Positions 9,386 to 18,669 of a stretch of 64,000 nucleotides of DNA are shown one piece after another. Numbering within the stretch: the stretch's first letter is position 1; each line of letters starts with the position of its first letter. Location of the stretch: positions 186,001 through 250,000 of the forward strand of contig NZ_JAUZVY010000003.1 in assembly GCF_030717955.1 (NCBI RefSeq). The letters are read 5' to 3'. The translations under genes were made by a program, and so were the position numbers. The stretch is from Alkalimonas delamerensis (GTDB taxonomy: Bacteria; Pseudomonadota; Gammaproteobacteria; Enterobacterales; Alteromonadaceae). A model generated the notes under the pieces. The model was not told the DNA's origin. It searched no databases and was given only the letters and a program-made list of their open reading frames with translations.

Positions 9386-12156
9386 GACGACTGTGCTGCA
9401 GCTGGCGGAGTGCTGACCAGTTGCTGCCACTCTGCGCCTGACAAATCCTGCAACAAGCCCTCCACCACATCGGTCAGCTCCAGCATCTCAGGCTCCAACT
9501 GCGACAATGGCTGGCCGCGCTTCAGCTGAGTTTCCAGTTGCTCGGTCAATTGCTTGAGTTGGGGCACGCCGCTGTAACAGGTCGCGCCGTGCAGCTTATG
9601 CACATGGTGCAGCAACTGCTCGGCATCGCCGGCTTGCCAGCTTTGTTGGATGTGCTGAAACGACTCGGGTAAGGAGCTGCACAACATTTGCAGCATTTCC
9701 AGCGCCAGCTCGGCTTTGCCACCGGCGCGTTGCAAGGATAAAGACCAGTCAATGTAGTGGCTGTGCGGGATCACCAGCTCTTGCCGGGCGTTGCTGCTGC
9801 CTGCTGCCAGCACCTTGGTTTGCGGTACATGCTCCTGCAAAGTCAGTTGCAGCATGTGCTCATCCAGCGGCTTGCTGAGAAAATCGGCAAACCCAAGCCC
9901 CAGCAAGCGCTCCCGCTCGCCGGCGATGGCGTGGGCGGTCACGGCAATAATGGGGGTTTGCTCATTGAGCGAGCTTTGCTGGATTTTCTGACAGGCTTCA
10001 ACGCCATCCATCACCGGCATATTGATGTCCATAAAAATAATGTCGTACAGGTGCAAGGTGGCTTTTTGCCAGGCTTCAGCGCCATGGACGGCGGTATCGA
10101 CATGCAGTACCAATTCAGCCAGCAGGGTGTGGATGAGCTTGAGGTTGGCTTCATTATCATCCACCACCAGCACTTTTAAGTTGGCTTTGGTGGGTTTTAA
10201 GGCGATAGCCGGCTGCTGCTCATGGTGTGCGTAGGGTTGGGCCAGTACCATGGCCAGTTTGCGGTGATGCACGGGCTTGGATAGGCAGGCATCGGCGCCG
10301 GACAATTGAATGGCTTCGCGTAAGTGCGGCGACAAGGTATTGACCAGCAACACACAGTGATCGGCTTGCGCCCTGACGCGCTGGGCCAGCTCCTGAATTT
10401 GCTGCAACTGATGCAAAGAGAGGGTTCGACCCAGCAGCGCCAGATCATAATGTTGCTGGTGAGCCAGAGCTTGACGCAATTGAGCCTGGGTTGCACACAG
10501 GGTGACATCAAGCCCCCAACTGAGCAGCAAATTGCTGCAAGCTTCGCGGGAGTATTGCTGAGGCTCAAAATAGAGCAAGCGCTTGCCATCCAACAGCTCC
10601 AATGGCAAAGGCTCTGCCACTGTGGTGGGGTGGCGCTTGCATTCCAGGGTAAACCAGAAGGTCGCCCCTTTACCCGGCTGGCTCTCGACCCCAATATGGC
10701 CCGCCATCGCAAGCACCAGCTTTTGTGAAATCATCAAACCAAGGCCGGCGCCACTGCCTTTGCCGCTGCTGGTTTTTTGCTGGTTGCTGCCACGCAACAC
10801 TTGTTGTTGTTGCTCTTCGGTCAGACCGATGCCGGTATCTTGCACCGAAATATGCAGGCCAAGCTGCTGTTCGGATAAAATACTGGCCCGTACCCGGATC
10901 ACCACGCTGCCACGTTCGGTAAACTTGATGGCATTGCCGGCGATGTTCACCAGTACCTGCGTCAGGCGGGTGGCATCCAGCACCAGATCATCCGGGCAGC
11001 TGGGGTCGACGATCAGCGCCAGCTCCAGTTGCTTTTCAAAGGCTTGAGCTGCCAGCAGTTCGGTCGCGTCATCCAGCAGTTCGCGCAACGACACCGGTTG
11101 TGGATTCAGCGGCATCCGGCCTTCTTCCAGTCGGGCAAAGTCGAGCACATCATTGACCAGCACCAGCAGGCTATTAGCGGACTTTTGGATGGTTTGCAGG
11201 TAGTCGAACTGGCTGGCGCTAAGCTGTGTTTTTAGCAGCTGGCGGGTAAAGCCAAGCACGCCATTTAAAGGCGTTCGCAATTCATGACTCATTTTGGCCA
11301 GAAACTCAGTTTTCTGGCGGTTTTCTTCCAGTGCTTTGCGACGGCTGAGTTCCAGCTCAATACTCTGTACCTCCAGTTGCTCCATGCTTTGCTGCAAGTC
11401 GGCGGTGGCCTGTTCGACTTGTTGCTGCATGTCTTCCTGCAGCTCCTGACAGCAGCGCAGCAGACCATCAATGCCGGCAGAGAGTTGCTCCAGCTCGTTT
11501 CGGCTGGGTTCAACTGAGGTTGGTAGCCGCATCGGCGCCTGCTGCAGGCGTTGCAGCAACTGTTCTATTGGCAGACTGATCCGACGGCTGGTGAGCCAGC
11601 CTAACAAGGTGCTTAGGAGCAAAGCCGCAAAAACCGCCAGCAGCGAAGCCAGTAAGGAGGCGTTGCGTGCCAGCCGTAAGCTATCCCGCTGCAGTTGGAC
11701 TGCCAGGTAACCCAGCAACTGTGGCTGGCTGCTGTAGCCTGTTTCTTGCCAAATGGGGCTACGGATAATCAGCCACTGATCCAAGGATTCCAGTTCGGTG
11801 AACTGCATGGCTGGTTGGGTGGAACTGCGGCTTAAACCTTGTATTTGCGGGTGGTAATTGCTGGTGAACAGCAGTTGGTGCTGAGGATCGAAGATGGCCA
11901 GACTTTTGACCAGCGGTGAGTTCTTGCGGTGACTGACATCCAGCAGCTGCCGCAGCAAGGCATCGTTGCCTTGTGCCAGTGCATCGCTGCTGGCCAGCGC
12001 TAACGGTTCGGCAATGTTGCTGGCTTGTTGTTCCAGAAAGTGTTGCACGTCCTGGGTGCGCACCTGGGTAAAATAACTGCCCAGCAACAGGCTGATCAGC
12101 ACCGTAGGTGCGACGATCATCAACAAAATTCGATGATGCAGTGCAAGAGTCGTCAT
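9382..12156 (-). CDS. barA: Hybrid sensor histidine kinase BarA
   Basis: This tripartite membrane kinase feeds UvrY/GacA and hence the Csr small-RNA pathway. The 924-residue order is: TM1 (about 10-30), a periplasmic sensor region, TM2 (about 165-185), HAMP, HisKA with MSHELRTPLNGVLGF, HATPase (DTGIGLTEEQ, GAGLGLMIS), a degenerate first receiver, a second receiver with LVVDDNEANLK and FMDINMPVMDG, and a C-terminal HPt domain with HVHKLHGATCYSG. It diverges from rlmD as in E. coli. Metabolic end products such as acetate are the known stimulus in E. coli; nothing in the sequence shows the signal here. Confidence 0.94.
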   Translation of the reverse strand: MTTLALHHRILLMIVAPTVLISLLLGSYFTQVRTQDVQHFLEQQASNIAEPLALASSDALAQGNDALLRQLLDVSHRKNSPLVKSLAIFDPQHQLLFTSNYHPQIQGLSRSSTQPAMQFTELESLDQWLIIRSPIWQETGYSSQPQLLGYLAVQLQRDSLRLARNASLLASLLAVFAALLLSTLLGWLTSRRISLPIEQLLQRLQQAPMRLPTSVEPSRNELEQLSAGIDGLLRCCQELQEDMQQQVEQATADLQQSMEQLEVQSIELELSRRKALEENRQKTEFLAKMSHELRTPLNGVLGFTRQLLKTQLSASQFDYLQTIQKSANSLLVLVNDVLDFARLEEGRMPLNPQPVSLRELLDDATELLAAQAFEKQLELALIVDPSCPDDLVLDATRLTQVLVNIAGNAIKFTERGSVVIRVRASILSEQQLGLHISVQDTGIGLTEEQQQQVLRGSNQQKTSSGKGSGAGLGLMISQKLVLAMAGHIGVESQPGKGATFWFTLECKRHPTTVAEPLPLELLDGKRLLYFEPQQYSREACSNLLLSWGLDVTLCATQAQLRQALAHQQHYDLALLGRTLSLHQLQQIQELAQRVRAQADHCVLLVNTLSPHLREAIQLSGADACLSKPVHHRKLAMVLAQPYAHHEQQPAIALKPTKANLKVLVVDDNEANLKLIHTLLAELVLHVDTAVHGAEAWQKATLHLYDIIFMDINMPVMDGVEACQKIQQSSLNEQTPIIAVTAHAIAGERERLLGLGFADFLSKPLDEHMLQLTLQEHVPQTKVLAAGSSNARQELVIPHSHYIDWSLSLQRAGGKAELALEMLQMLCSSLPESFQHIQQSWQAGDAEQLLHHVHKLHGATCYSGVPQLKQLTEQLETQLKRGQPLSQLEPEMLELTDVVEGLLQDLSGAEWQQLVSTPPAAAQSS

Positions 12157-12238
12157 GGTGAGGGCAGCTTGCTACAATAGGGTTCGATACAACTATCATG
12201 ACATAAGCGTCAGCAAATGCCTATAAGGGGCTTCCGTT

Positions 12239-13564
12239 ATGGCCATCATCTACCAGGCTGCCAAAAAAAAAGCACCAAATAAAAGTCTGTCGTTGCACAT
12301 TGAAAGCCTGGATCATTTGGGTCAGGGGCTGGCCCGGCATCAGGGGAAGGCTGTCTTTGTGCCTGGCGCCTTACCCGGTGAGCGGGTGCAGGTAAAAGTG
12401 ACCCGTCAAAAGAAAGGCTTTAGCCTGGCCGAACTGCAGCAAGTACTGCAGCCGGCTGAGGCGCGCCAGTCGCCACCTTGCCCGCACTTTCAGCAGTGCG
12501 GTGGTTGCCAGTTGCAGCATGCCCGTCCTGAGGCGCAGCTGGCCTGGAAGCAGGCTGCGATTGACAACTTACTCTGTCATCAGCTGGGGCTTGCTGTCTT
12601 GCCCTGGCAAACGCCAATTCAAGGCGCTGCTCTGGGCTATCGTCGCAAAGCCCGGCTCGGTGTCTGGTACCAACAGAGCAAAAAAGTGTTTCAGCTTGGT
12701 TTTCGCCAGCAAGGTGATTTTCGCATTCAACCACTGACCGAGTGCCAGGTACTGAGCCCGGTGTTGCAGCCGGTGTTCTCGGTGTTGCTGCCGGTGCTCA
12801 AGCAATTGCAGCAAGGGCGCAGCATTACCCATTTGGATCTGATTGATGCCGATGGTGAGGCCACTGTGGTGGTACGCCACACCGAAGCCTTGCCGGCCAA
12901 TGATATTGCGATGCTCTGTGCCAGTTGGCCGGATGCGCGTTGGCTCGGGGAGGCTGAACCGGGTGTCTTTCAGGCCTGGCAAGGGGAGGAGAAGCCACTT
13001 TGCTACCCTTTGACCAGCCAGCAGTTGCAATTGGCTTTTGAGCCCGCTGACTTTATCCAGGTCAATGCCAGCGTCAATCAACAAATGATTGAGACAGCAC
13101 TTGACTGGCTGGCCATAGCGCCGCAGGATCGGGTGCTGGATTTGTACTGCGGCATTGGCAACTTTAGTTTGCCGCTGGCACAGCAGGCGGCGCAAGTGAT
13201 AGGCGTGGAAGGCTTGGAAAGCATGGTGCAACGGGCGGCAACCAATGCCGCCAACAATGGTCTTAGCAATGTGACTTTTGTTCAGGCCGATTTGCATCTG
13301 CCCTGGCCGGACAGCGACTGGTGCCGTCAGCCGTACGATAAAATTTTACTGGACCCGGCCCGGGCCGGCGCCAGTGGCAGCATTGAGCAGTTAGGAAGCC
13401 TGGGAGCCAGCAAGGTGCTTTATGTCTCCTGCAACCCGGAGAGCCTGGCACGCGATGCCAGCCACTTGCTGCGGCAGGGCTACCGTTTGAGTAAACTGGC
13501 TGCGGTGGAGATGTTTCCGCAAACCCGCCATTTGGAAGTGATGGCGCTGTTTGAACTGATTTAA
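12239..13564 (+). CDS. rlmD: 23S rRNA (uracil1939-C5)-methyltransferase RlmD
   Basis: This is a SAM-dependent methyltransferase for U1939 of 23S rRNA. The 441-residue protein has an N-terminal TRAM domain (about residues 15-75), the [4Fe-4S] cysteine pattern CPHFQQCGGCQLQH plus a downstream Cys, a SAM motif LDLYCGIGNFSLPL, and the catalytic YVSCNPESLARD. AAGGGG precedes the ATG. RumA-type length (E. coli 433) and the barA-rlmD-relA order support orthology. Confidence 0.96.
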   Translation: MAIIYQAAKKKAPNKSLSLHIESLDHLGQGLARHQGKAVFVPGALPGERVQVKVTRQKKGFSLAELQQVLQPAEARQSPPCPHFQQCGGCQLQHARPEAQLAWKQAAIDNLLCHQLGLAVLPWQTPIQGAALGYRRKARLGVWYQQSKKVFQLGFRQQGDFRIQPLTECQVLSPVLQPVFSVLLPVLKQLQQGRSITHLDLIDADGEATVVVRHTEALPANDIAMLCASWPDARWLGEAEPGVFQAWQGEEKPLCYPLTSQQLQLAFEPADFIQVNASVNQQMIETALDWLAIAPQDRVLDLYCGIGNFSLPLAQQAAQVIGVEGLESMVQRAATNAANNGLSNVTFVQADLHLPWPDSDWCRQPYDKILLDPARAGASGSIEQLGSLGASKVLYVSCNPESLARDASHLLRQGYRLSKLAAVEMFPQTRHLEVMALFELI

Positions 13565-13583
13565 TGAGGTGCATCCTGGTGCT

Positions 13584-13713
13584 TGGGTGCCAGGCTGCAT
13601 CGGCTGGGTAGCGCACACAGACACGCCGTAAACCCATCCATGGGGGCTGCGTTTTTCCTTCCATGGAAAAAAGCGTCTGCTTAGCGTACCCAACCGCTAC
13701 AGCCCATCGGCTT
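13584..13713. repeat. Palindromic intergenic repeat between rlmD and relA
   Basis: This 180-nt gap contains nested inverted repeats. The inner one is GCGTTTTTCC / GGAAAAAAGCG (13649-13675) around CCAT. An outer imperfect one pairs the TGGGTAGCG block near 13604 with the CGTACCCAACC block near 13684. The CCGTAAACCCATCCATGG...TTCCATGGAA layout resembles dispersed intergenic repeats familiar from marine gammaproteobacteria such as Marinobacter and Halomonas; that comparison is from memory. It may also help terminate rlmD transcripts. Confidence 0.45.
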
Positions 13714-13747
13714 TGGCGTTTTGATCTGACAATACAAGGGGAAAACC

Positions 13748-15943
13748 ATGGTCACCGTTCGCCATGTGCACCGGACCGACAGCACTGAACTGCTAAGCCG
13801 TTTAACGGCTCTGAAGCTATCGGAGCAGAAAATCGATGCACTGTTAACGGCTGAATCCTGGCTGCTGCAGCACGAGGTAACGCCAGACGAGCCCAAGCTG
13901 CGCGATGGCTGGGAGATGGTCGAGATCCTGTCCGAGTTACGGATGGACAAAGATGCGCTGCTGGCGGCTTTGCTGTTTCCGCTGTTTGATGCCGGTGTCC
14001 TTGCAGCCGAAAGCATTGAAGACAGCTTCCCCAAGGCGGTGCTGCCGATGTTGCTGGCCGTCAAACAGATGGAAGCCATTCGCAGCATCCCACTCGGTGC
14101 CAATCAAACGCTGCAGCCTCAGCAAGCCGATAACTTGCGCCGCATGTTGCTGGCGATGGTGGAAGATGTCCGGGCTGTGGTTATTAAACTGGCCAGCCAG
14201 ATTTGCGAACTGCGCAATGTCAAAAATGCCGATGAAGAAACCCGGGTGCTGGCGGCCAAGGAAACCAATGCCATTTTCGCTCCTTTGGCCAACCGGCTGG
14301 GTATTGGCCAAATTAAGTGGGAATTGGAAGATTTAGCTTTTCGCTACCTGCATCCGCAGCTGTACAAGCAAATTGCCAGCTTGTTGGAAGAAAAAAGGCT
14401 CGACCGCGAACAGTTTATGCAAGACTTTGTCGCTCAGGTTGAGCGCAAAATGGCAGAGGCTGGTGTGAACGCGGAGGTCTATGGCCGGCCGAAGCATATT
14501 TTCAGCATCTGGAAAAAAATGCAGAAAAAGCAGCTGGCCTTTGACCAGCTGTACGACATCCGCGCTGTGCGCATTGTCACCGAGAAAGTGCAGGACTGTT
14601 ACGCCGCCCTTGGTCTGGTGCATACCTCCTGGCGGCATTTGCCGACCGAGTTCGACGATTACATCGCCACCCCGAAACAAAACGGCTATCAATCCATTCA
14701 TACCGTGGTGATAGGCCCGCAAGGCCGGGCGGTGGAAATTCAGATCCGCACCCGCCAGATGCACGAAGATGCCGAGCTGGGGGTGGCGGCACACTGGAAA
14801 TACAAAGAAGGCGCCCAGCACGGTCGCGAAGGCTACGATGAGAAAATTGGTTGGCTGCGCAAGCTGTTGCAATGGCAGGAAGAAGTGGTCGACAGCGCCG
14901 ATTTGGCCGAAGAGCTGCGCAATCAGGTCACTGAAGACCGGGTCTATGTCTTTACCCCGAAAGGCGATATTGTCGATTTGCCACTGGGTTCAACGCCACT
15001 GGATTTTGCCTACTATGTGCATTCCAGCGTCGGGCATCGTTGCATCGGTGCCAAAATATCCGGTCGTATTGTGCCTTTTACCTACCAGCTGAAAACCGGC
15101 GACCAGGTCGAAATACTGACAGGACGGGAGCAAAACCCCAGCCGGGACTGGTTAAACCCGCATTTAGGCTATCTGAAGTCGAGCCGGGCGCGCTCCAAGG
15201 TGCAGTATTGGTTCCGGCAGCAAGACAAAGATAAAAATCTGGCCGCCGGCCGCGATTTACTCGATAGTGAACTGGCCAAGCTGAACTTGCCGATGGAGCA
15301 TCCGGCCAAAGTGTTGCAGCGCTTTAATGTCAACAGCATGGACGAACTGCTGGTGGGGATCGGCGGCGGCGACATCAAACTGACGCAGGTGGTGCATTAC
15401 CTGCAGAGCCAGCAGCCAAAAAGCAATGAGCCGGAAATCGACCCACGGCTGAAACAAAAGCCCAGTGCGCCCAGAGTGCAAAGCGATGTGGTGGTGCAAG
15501 GCGTGGGCAATCTGCTGACTCATATGGCTGGCTGTTGTCAGCCGCTGCCGGGTGATGCCATCATTGGTTACATTACCCAGGGCAGAGGCATTGCGGTGCA
15601 CCGGGATGATTGCGAGCAGTTCAAACTGATGGAGTCACAGCATCCGGAGCGGGTGGTCGAAGCGACCTGGGGCGATCAGTACGCCTCGGGCTATGCGGTC
15701 GATATCCGTATTCTGGCGCATGATCGCAATGGCTTGCTGCGCGATATCACCAGCATTTTGGCCAATGAAAAAGCCAATGTAACCCAAATGAACAGCCACT
15801 CCAACATCAAAGAGCAAAGTGTGGTGATCAACATGACGCTGGAGCTTTACAATCAGGACACCCTGAACAAACTGCTGAGCAAAGTCAGTCAGGTGCCGGA
15901 TGTGTTGGAAGCCAAACGTTGCCACCAACAGTCAAACCACTAG
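13748..15943 (+). CDS. relA: GTP pyrophosphokinase RelA
   Basis: RelA is the ribosome-associated (p)ppGpp synthetase that responds to uncharged tRNA. The protein is 731 residues (E. coli 744). The N-terminal hydrolase-like domain lacks the HD motif of SpoT, so it should be synthesis-only. The synthetase domain has EFDDYIATPKQNGYQSIHT and EIQIRTRQMHEDAELGVAAHWKYK. A TGS domain follows near residue 400, a Cys-containing zinc-finger-like stretch (AGCCQPLPGD) near 595, and a C-terminal ACT domain. AAGGGG lies 7 nt before the ATG. mazG follows after 8 nt. Confidence 0.97.
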   Translation: MVTVRHVHRTDSTELLSRLTALKLSEQKIDALLTAESWLLQHEVTPDEPKLRDGWEMVEILSELRMDKDALLAALLFPLFDAGVLAAESIEDSFPKAVLPMLLAVKQMEAIRSIPLGANQTLQPQQADNLRRMLLAMVEDVRAVVIKLASQICELRNVKNADEETRVLAAKETNAIFAPLANRLGIGQIKWELEDLAFRYLHPQLYKQIASLLEEKRLDREQFMQDFVAQVERKMAEAGVNAEVYGRPKHIFSIWKKMQKKQLAFDQLYDIRAVRIVTEKVQDCYAALGLVHTSWRHLPTEFDDYIATPKQNGYQSIHTVVIGPQGRAVEIQIRTRQMHEDAELGVAAHWKYKEGAQHGREGYDEKIGWLRKLLQWQEEVVDSADLAEELRNQVTEDRVYVFTPKGDIVDLPLGSTPLDFAYYVHSSVGHRCIGAKISGRIVPFTYQLKTGDQVEILTGREQNPSRDWLNPHLGYLKSSRARSKVQYWFRQQDKDKNLAAGRDLLDSELAKLNLPMEHPAKVLQRFNVNSMDELLVGIGGGDIKLTQVVHYLQSQQPKSNEPEIDPRLKQKPSAPRVQSDVVVQGVGNLLTHMAGCCQPLPGDAIIGYITQGRGIAVHRDDCEQFKLMESQHPERVVEATWGDQYASGYAVDIRILAHDRNGLLRDITSILANEKANVTQMNSHSNIKEQSVVINMTLELYNQDTLNKLLSKVSQVPDVLEAKRCHQQSNH

Positions 15944-15951
15944 GATCAGCG

Positions 15952-16743
15952 ATGACGTCGTACCAAATGGATGATTTGCTGGCCATTATGGCCAGATTGC
16001 GTGACCCGGAGCAGGGGTGCCCCTGGGACATCAAGCAAACCTTTCGCAGCATCGTGCCCTACACCCTGGAAGAGGCCTACGAGGTGGCCGATGCGATTGA
16101 GCGGCAAAGCTATGATGAACTCAAAGACGAGCTCGGTGATTTGCTGTTTCAAACGGTGTTTTACGCCCGGATAGCCGAAGAAGAGGGCCGTTTTCAGTTC
16201 AAGGACTGCGTGCAGGCCATCTGTGACAAGCTGGTAAGGCGTCATCCGCATGTGTTTGCCGAGAGTGCGGGCAACCATTCGGTCGAGAATGCCGAGCAGG
16301 TGCTGCAAAACTGGGAAGCGCTGAAAAGCGAAGAGCGCAAAGCCAGTGGTAAGCACAGCGTGCTGGATAACATTCCGGCTGCCATGCCGGCATTAAGCCG
16401 CGCTTACAAGCTGCAAAAACGCTGCGCCAATGTTGGTTTTGACTGGAGCGATGTGGCTGGTGCCTGGGACAAAGTCAAAGAAGAAGTGGCCGAAGTTGAA
16501 GAGCTGCCCGCGGACAGCCCGGCGCTGGCCGAAGAGCTCGGCGATTTATTGTTTGCACTGGTCAATGTGATACGTAAACACAAACTGGAGCCAGAAGGCG
16601 TGCTGCGCCAGGCCAACAGCAAGTTTGAACGCCGCTTTCGGGCGGTAGAAGCAGAACTGGCCAAGCTGGGCAAAGCCCCGCAGCAAAGCGATTTAATCGA
16701 AATGGATGCGCTGTGGGAGAAGGTGAAACGGCAGGCCAGATAA
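15952..16743 (+). CDS. mazG: Nucleoside triphosphate pyrophosphohydrolase MazG
   Basis: MazG hydrolyses NTPs and dNTPs to the monophosphate and pyrophosphate, and in E. coli it influences (p)ppGpp level. The 263-residue length equals that of E. coli MazG. Two MazG domains are visible: the first with EEAYEVADAIE and DELGDLLFQTVF, the second with KEEVAEVEE and EELGDLLFALVN, each bearing the acidic metal-binding ExxE-type motifs. The start at 15952 has AGGA at 15942-15945, just after the relA TAG. Confidence 0.96.
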   Translation: MTSYQMDDLLAIMARLRDPEQGCPWDIKQTFRSIVPYTLEEAYEVADAIERQSYDELKDELGDLLFQTVFYARIAEEEGRFQFKDCVQAICDKLVRRHPHVFAESAGNHSVENAEQVLQNWEALKSEERKASGKHSVLDNIPAAMPALSRAYKLQKRCANVGFDWSDVAGAWDKVKEEVAEVEELPADSPALAEELGDLLFALVNVIRKHKLEPEGVLRQANSKFERRFRAVEAELAKLGKAPQQSDLIEMDALWEKVKRQAR

Positions 16744-16820
16744 GCTGCCGGGCTTTTTGTTGCTGCTGGTTGTTGTTGCTGGTCGTTGCTGCTGGCCTGG
16801 CGATTTTCGTTGCAACAGCA

Positions 16821-16849
16821 TTGAGCACTTGGCTTTGCTTTGCTATACT
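16821..16849 (+). promoter_or_regulatory. Sigma-70-type promoter of pyrG
   Basis: TTGAGC (16821-16826) and TATACT (16844-16849) are spaced by 17 nt, a good vegetative promoter, leaving a leader of about 115 nt before pyrG. A small hairpin CACCCA/TGGGTG lies in that leader at 16888-16904, followed by a short T-rich stretch. Whether it attenuates is unknown. Confidence 0.6.
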
Positions 16850-16972
16850 TGCCTCCCGTCCTGATACCAAATTTCCATCGTAAGCAACACCCATGCTGTG
16901 GGTGATTTTGTCGTTGCTGCTGCATGGGGCCATTGGTTATCTTCGCTTTCATTAACGTCGTCTAGGGGTCTC

Positions 16973-18610
16973 ATGACTACACGGTATATTTTTGTGACGG
17001 GCGGGGTGGTTTCCTCCCTGGGTAAAGGCATCGCAGCAGCATCGCTGGCGGCCATTTTGGAAGCGCGCGGTTTAAGCGTCACCATTCTGAAACTGGACCC
17101 TTACATCAACCTGGATCCAGGCACCATGAGCCCGATCCAGCACGGTGAAGTCTACGTCACCGAAGACGGTGCCGAGACCGACCTGGATTTAGGCCACTAC
17201 GAGCGTTTTATCCGCACCAAGATGTCCAAGCGCAACAACTTCACCCAGGGTGCTGTTTACGCCGATGTACTACGCCGCGAGCGCCGGGGTGATTACCTGG
17301 GTGCCACCATTCAGGTGATCCCGCACATTACCAACGAAATCAAAGCCCGCATTATTGCCGGTGGCGAAGGCCACGACATTGCCATTGTGGAAATTGGTGG
17401 CACTGTCGGCGATATCGAATCCTTGCCGTTTTTGGAAGCCATTCGTCAATTGGCGACCGAAGTGGGCCGCGAGCGCACCTTGTTTATGCATTTGACGCTG
17501 GTGCCGTATCTGGGCACTGCCGGTGAAATCAAAACCAAGCCGACCCAGCATTCAGTCAAAGAGCTGCGCTCCATCGGTATTCAGCCGGATATTTTGGTCT
17601 GCCGCTCCGATCGACCCATTCCAGCCAATGAGCGGGCGAAAATTGCTCTGTTTACCAATGTGGAAGAAAAGGCGGTCATCAGCCTGAAAGATGTGCCCAG
17701 CATTTACCAGATCCCGGCTTTATTGAAGTCACAAGGACTGGATGATTTGATTGTGCGCCGCTTTCACATCGACTGCAAAGTCGCCGATCTGGCCGAGTGG
17801 GAACAGGTGCTGTATCAGGAGTCCAACCCGACCGGTGAAGTCACCATTGGCATGGTCGGCAAGTACGTCGAACTGCCGGATGCCTACAAATCGGTCAATG
17901 AAGCGCTGGGACATGCCGGTCTGAAGAACCGCTTAACCGTCACCATCAAGTACATTGATTCGCAGGATGTCGAAAGCAAGGGCACCGCTATCTTGGCTGG
18001 TCTGGATGGCATTCTGGTGCCCGGCGGTTTTGGTGAGCGCGGGGTGGAAGGCAAAATTAAAGCCGCTCAGTACGCCCGTGAAAACAACGTGCCTTACCTG
18101 GGCATTTGCCTGGGCATGCAGGTGGCATTGATTGAATACGCCCGCCACGTCGCCGGCATGGCCGATGCGCACTCCACCGAATTCAACAAAGCCAGCACCC
18201 ACCCGGTGGTGGGTTTGATCACCGAATGGCTGGATTCTGATGGTGCGGTGGAAACCCGCAGCGAAGACTCCGATTTGGGCGGCACCATGCGGCTGGGTAG
18301 CCAGGCCTGCAATCTGGTGAAAGGCACCAAAGCGCGGGCGATTTACGGCAAGGATGTGATTCAGGAGCGTCACCGTCATCGCTACGAAGTGAACAATCAT
18401 TTTTTACCTCAACTCAAAGAAGCAGGCCTGGTGGTATCCGGGCTATCTGCCGACAACCAACTGGTGGAAATAATAGAAATCCCTACCCACCCATGGTTTG
18501 TGGCCAGCCAGTTCCATCCGGAATTTTGCTCCACACCCAGGGATGGACATCCACTGTTTGAAGGCTTTGTGGCGGCCAGCCACCAGCACCAAAAGCAACA
18601 ACGCGTCTAA
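16973..18610 (+). CDS. pyrG: CTP synthase
   Basis: PyrG converts UTP to CTP with ATP and glutamine. The 545-residue protein equals the E. coli length. The amidoligase domain starts with the P-loop FVTGGVVSSLGKGI. The glutaminase domain (about 290-540) has the nucleophile elbow GICLGMQ and the His/Glu pair in FHPEF. The start at 16973 is the family start; the same frame is open upstream but those residues are outside the family. A terminator lies between it and eno. Confidence 0.98.
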   Translation: MTTRYIFVTGGVVSSLGKGIAAASLAAILEARGLSVTILKLDPYINLDPGTMSPIQHGEVYVTEDGAETDLDLGHYERFIRTKMSKRNNFTQGAVYADVLRRERRGDYLGATIQVIPHITNEIKARIIAGGEGHDIAIVEIGGTVGDIESLPFLEAIRQLATEVGRERTLFMHLTLVPYLGTAGEIKTKPTQHSVKELRSIGIQPDILVCRSDRPIPANERAKIALFTNVEEKAVISLKDVPSIYQIPALLKSQGLDDLIVRRFHIDCKVADLAEWEQVLYQESNPTGEVTIGMVGKYVELPDAYKSVNEALGHAGLKNRLTVTIKYIDSQDVESKGTAILAGLDGILVPGGFGERGVEGKIKAAQYARENNVPYLGICLGMQVALIEYARHVAGMADAHSTEFNKASTHPVVGLITEWLDSDGAVETRSEDSDLGGTMRLGSQACNLVKGTKARAIYGKDVIQERHRHRYEVNNHFLPQLKEAGLVVSGLSADNQLVEIIEIPTHPWFVASQFHPEFCSTPRDGHPLFEGFVAASHQHQKQQRV

Positions 18611-18619
18611 CAAATCCGG

Positions 18620-18650
18620 GCCGCGCTCTTTGAGTGCGGCTTTGTTGTTT
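18620..18650 (+). terminator. Rho-independent terminator after pyrG
   Basis: A 9-bp stem GCCGCGCTC / GAGTGCGGC (one G-T pair) with a TTT loop spans 18620-18640 and is followed by TTTGTTGTTT. It sits between pyrG and eno, so eno may partly depend on readthrough or on its own promoter. Confidence 0.75.
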
Positions 18651-18669
18651 TATCTACAGGGAAATTACT

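Noticed and set aside
16888..16910. Hairpin in the pyrG leader as a CTP-dependent attenuator
   Set aside because: The stem is only 6 bp and the start-site sequence lacks the GGGC reiteration motif known from Bacillus pyrG. There is no evidence of regulation.
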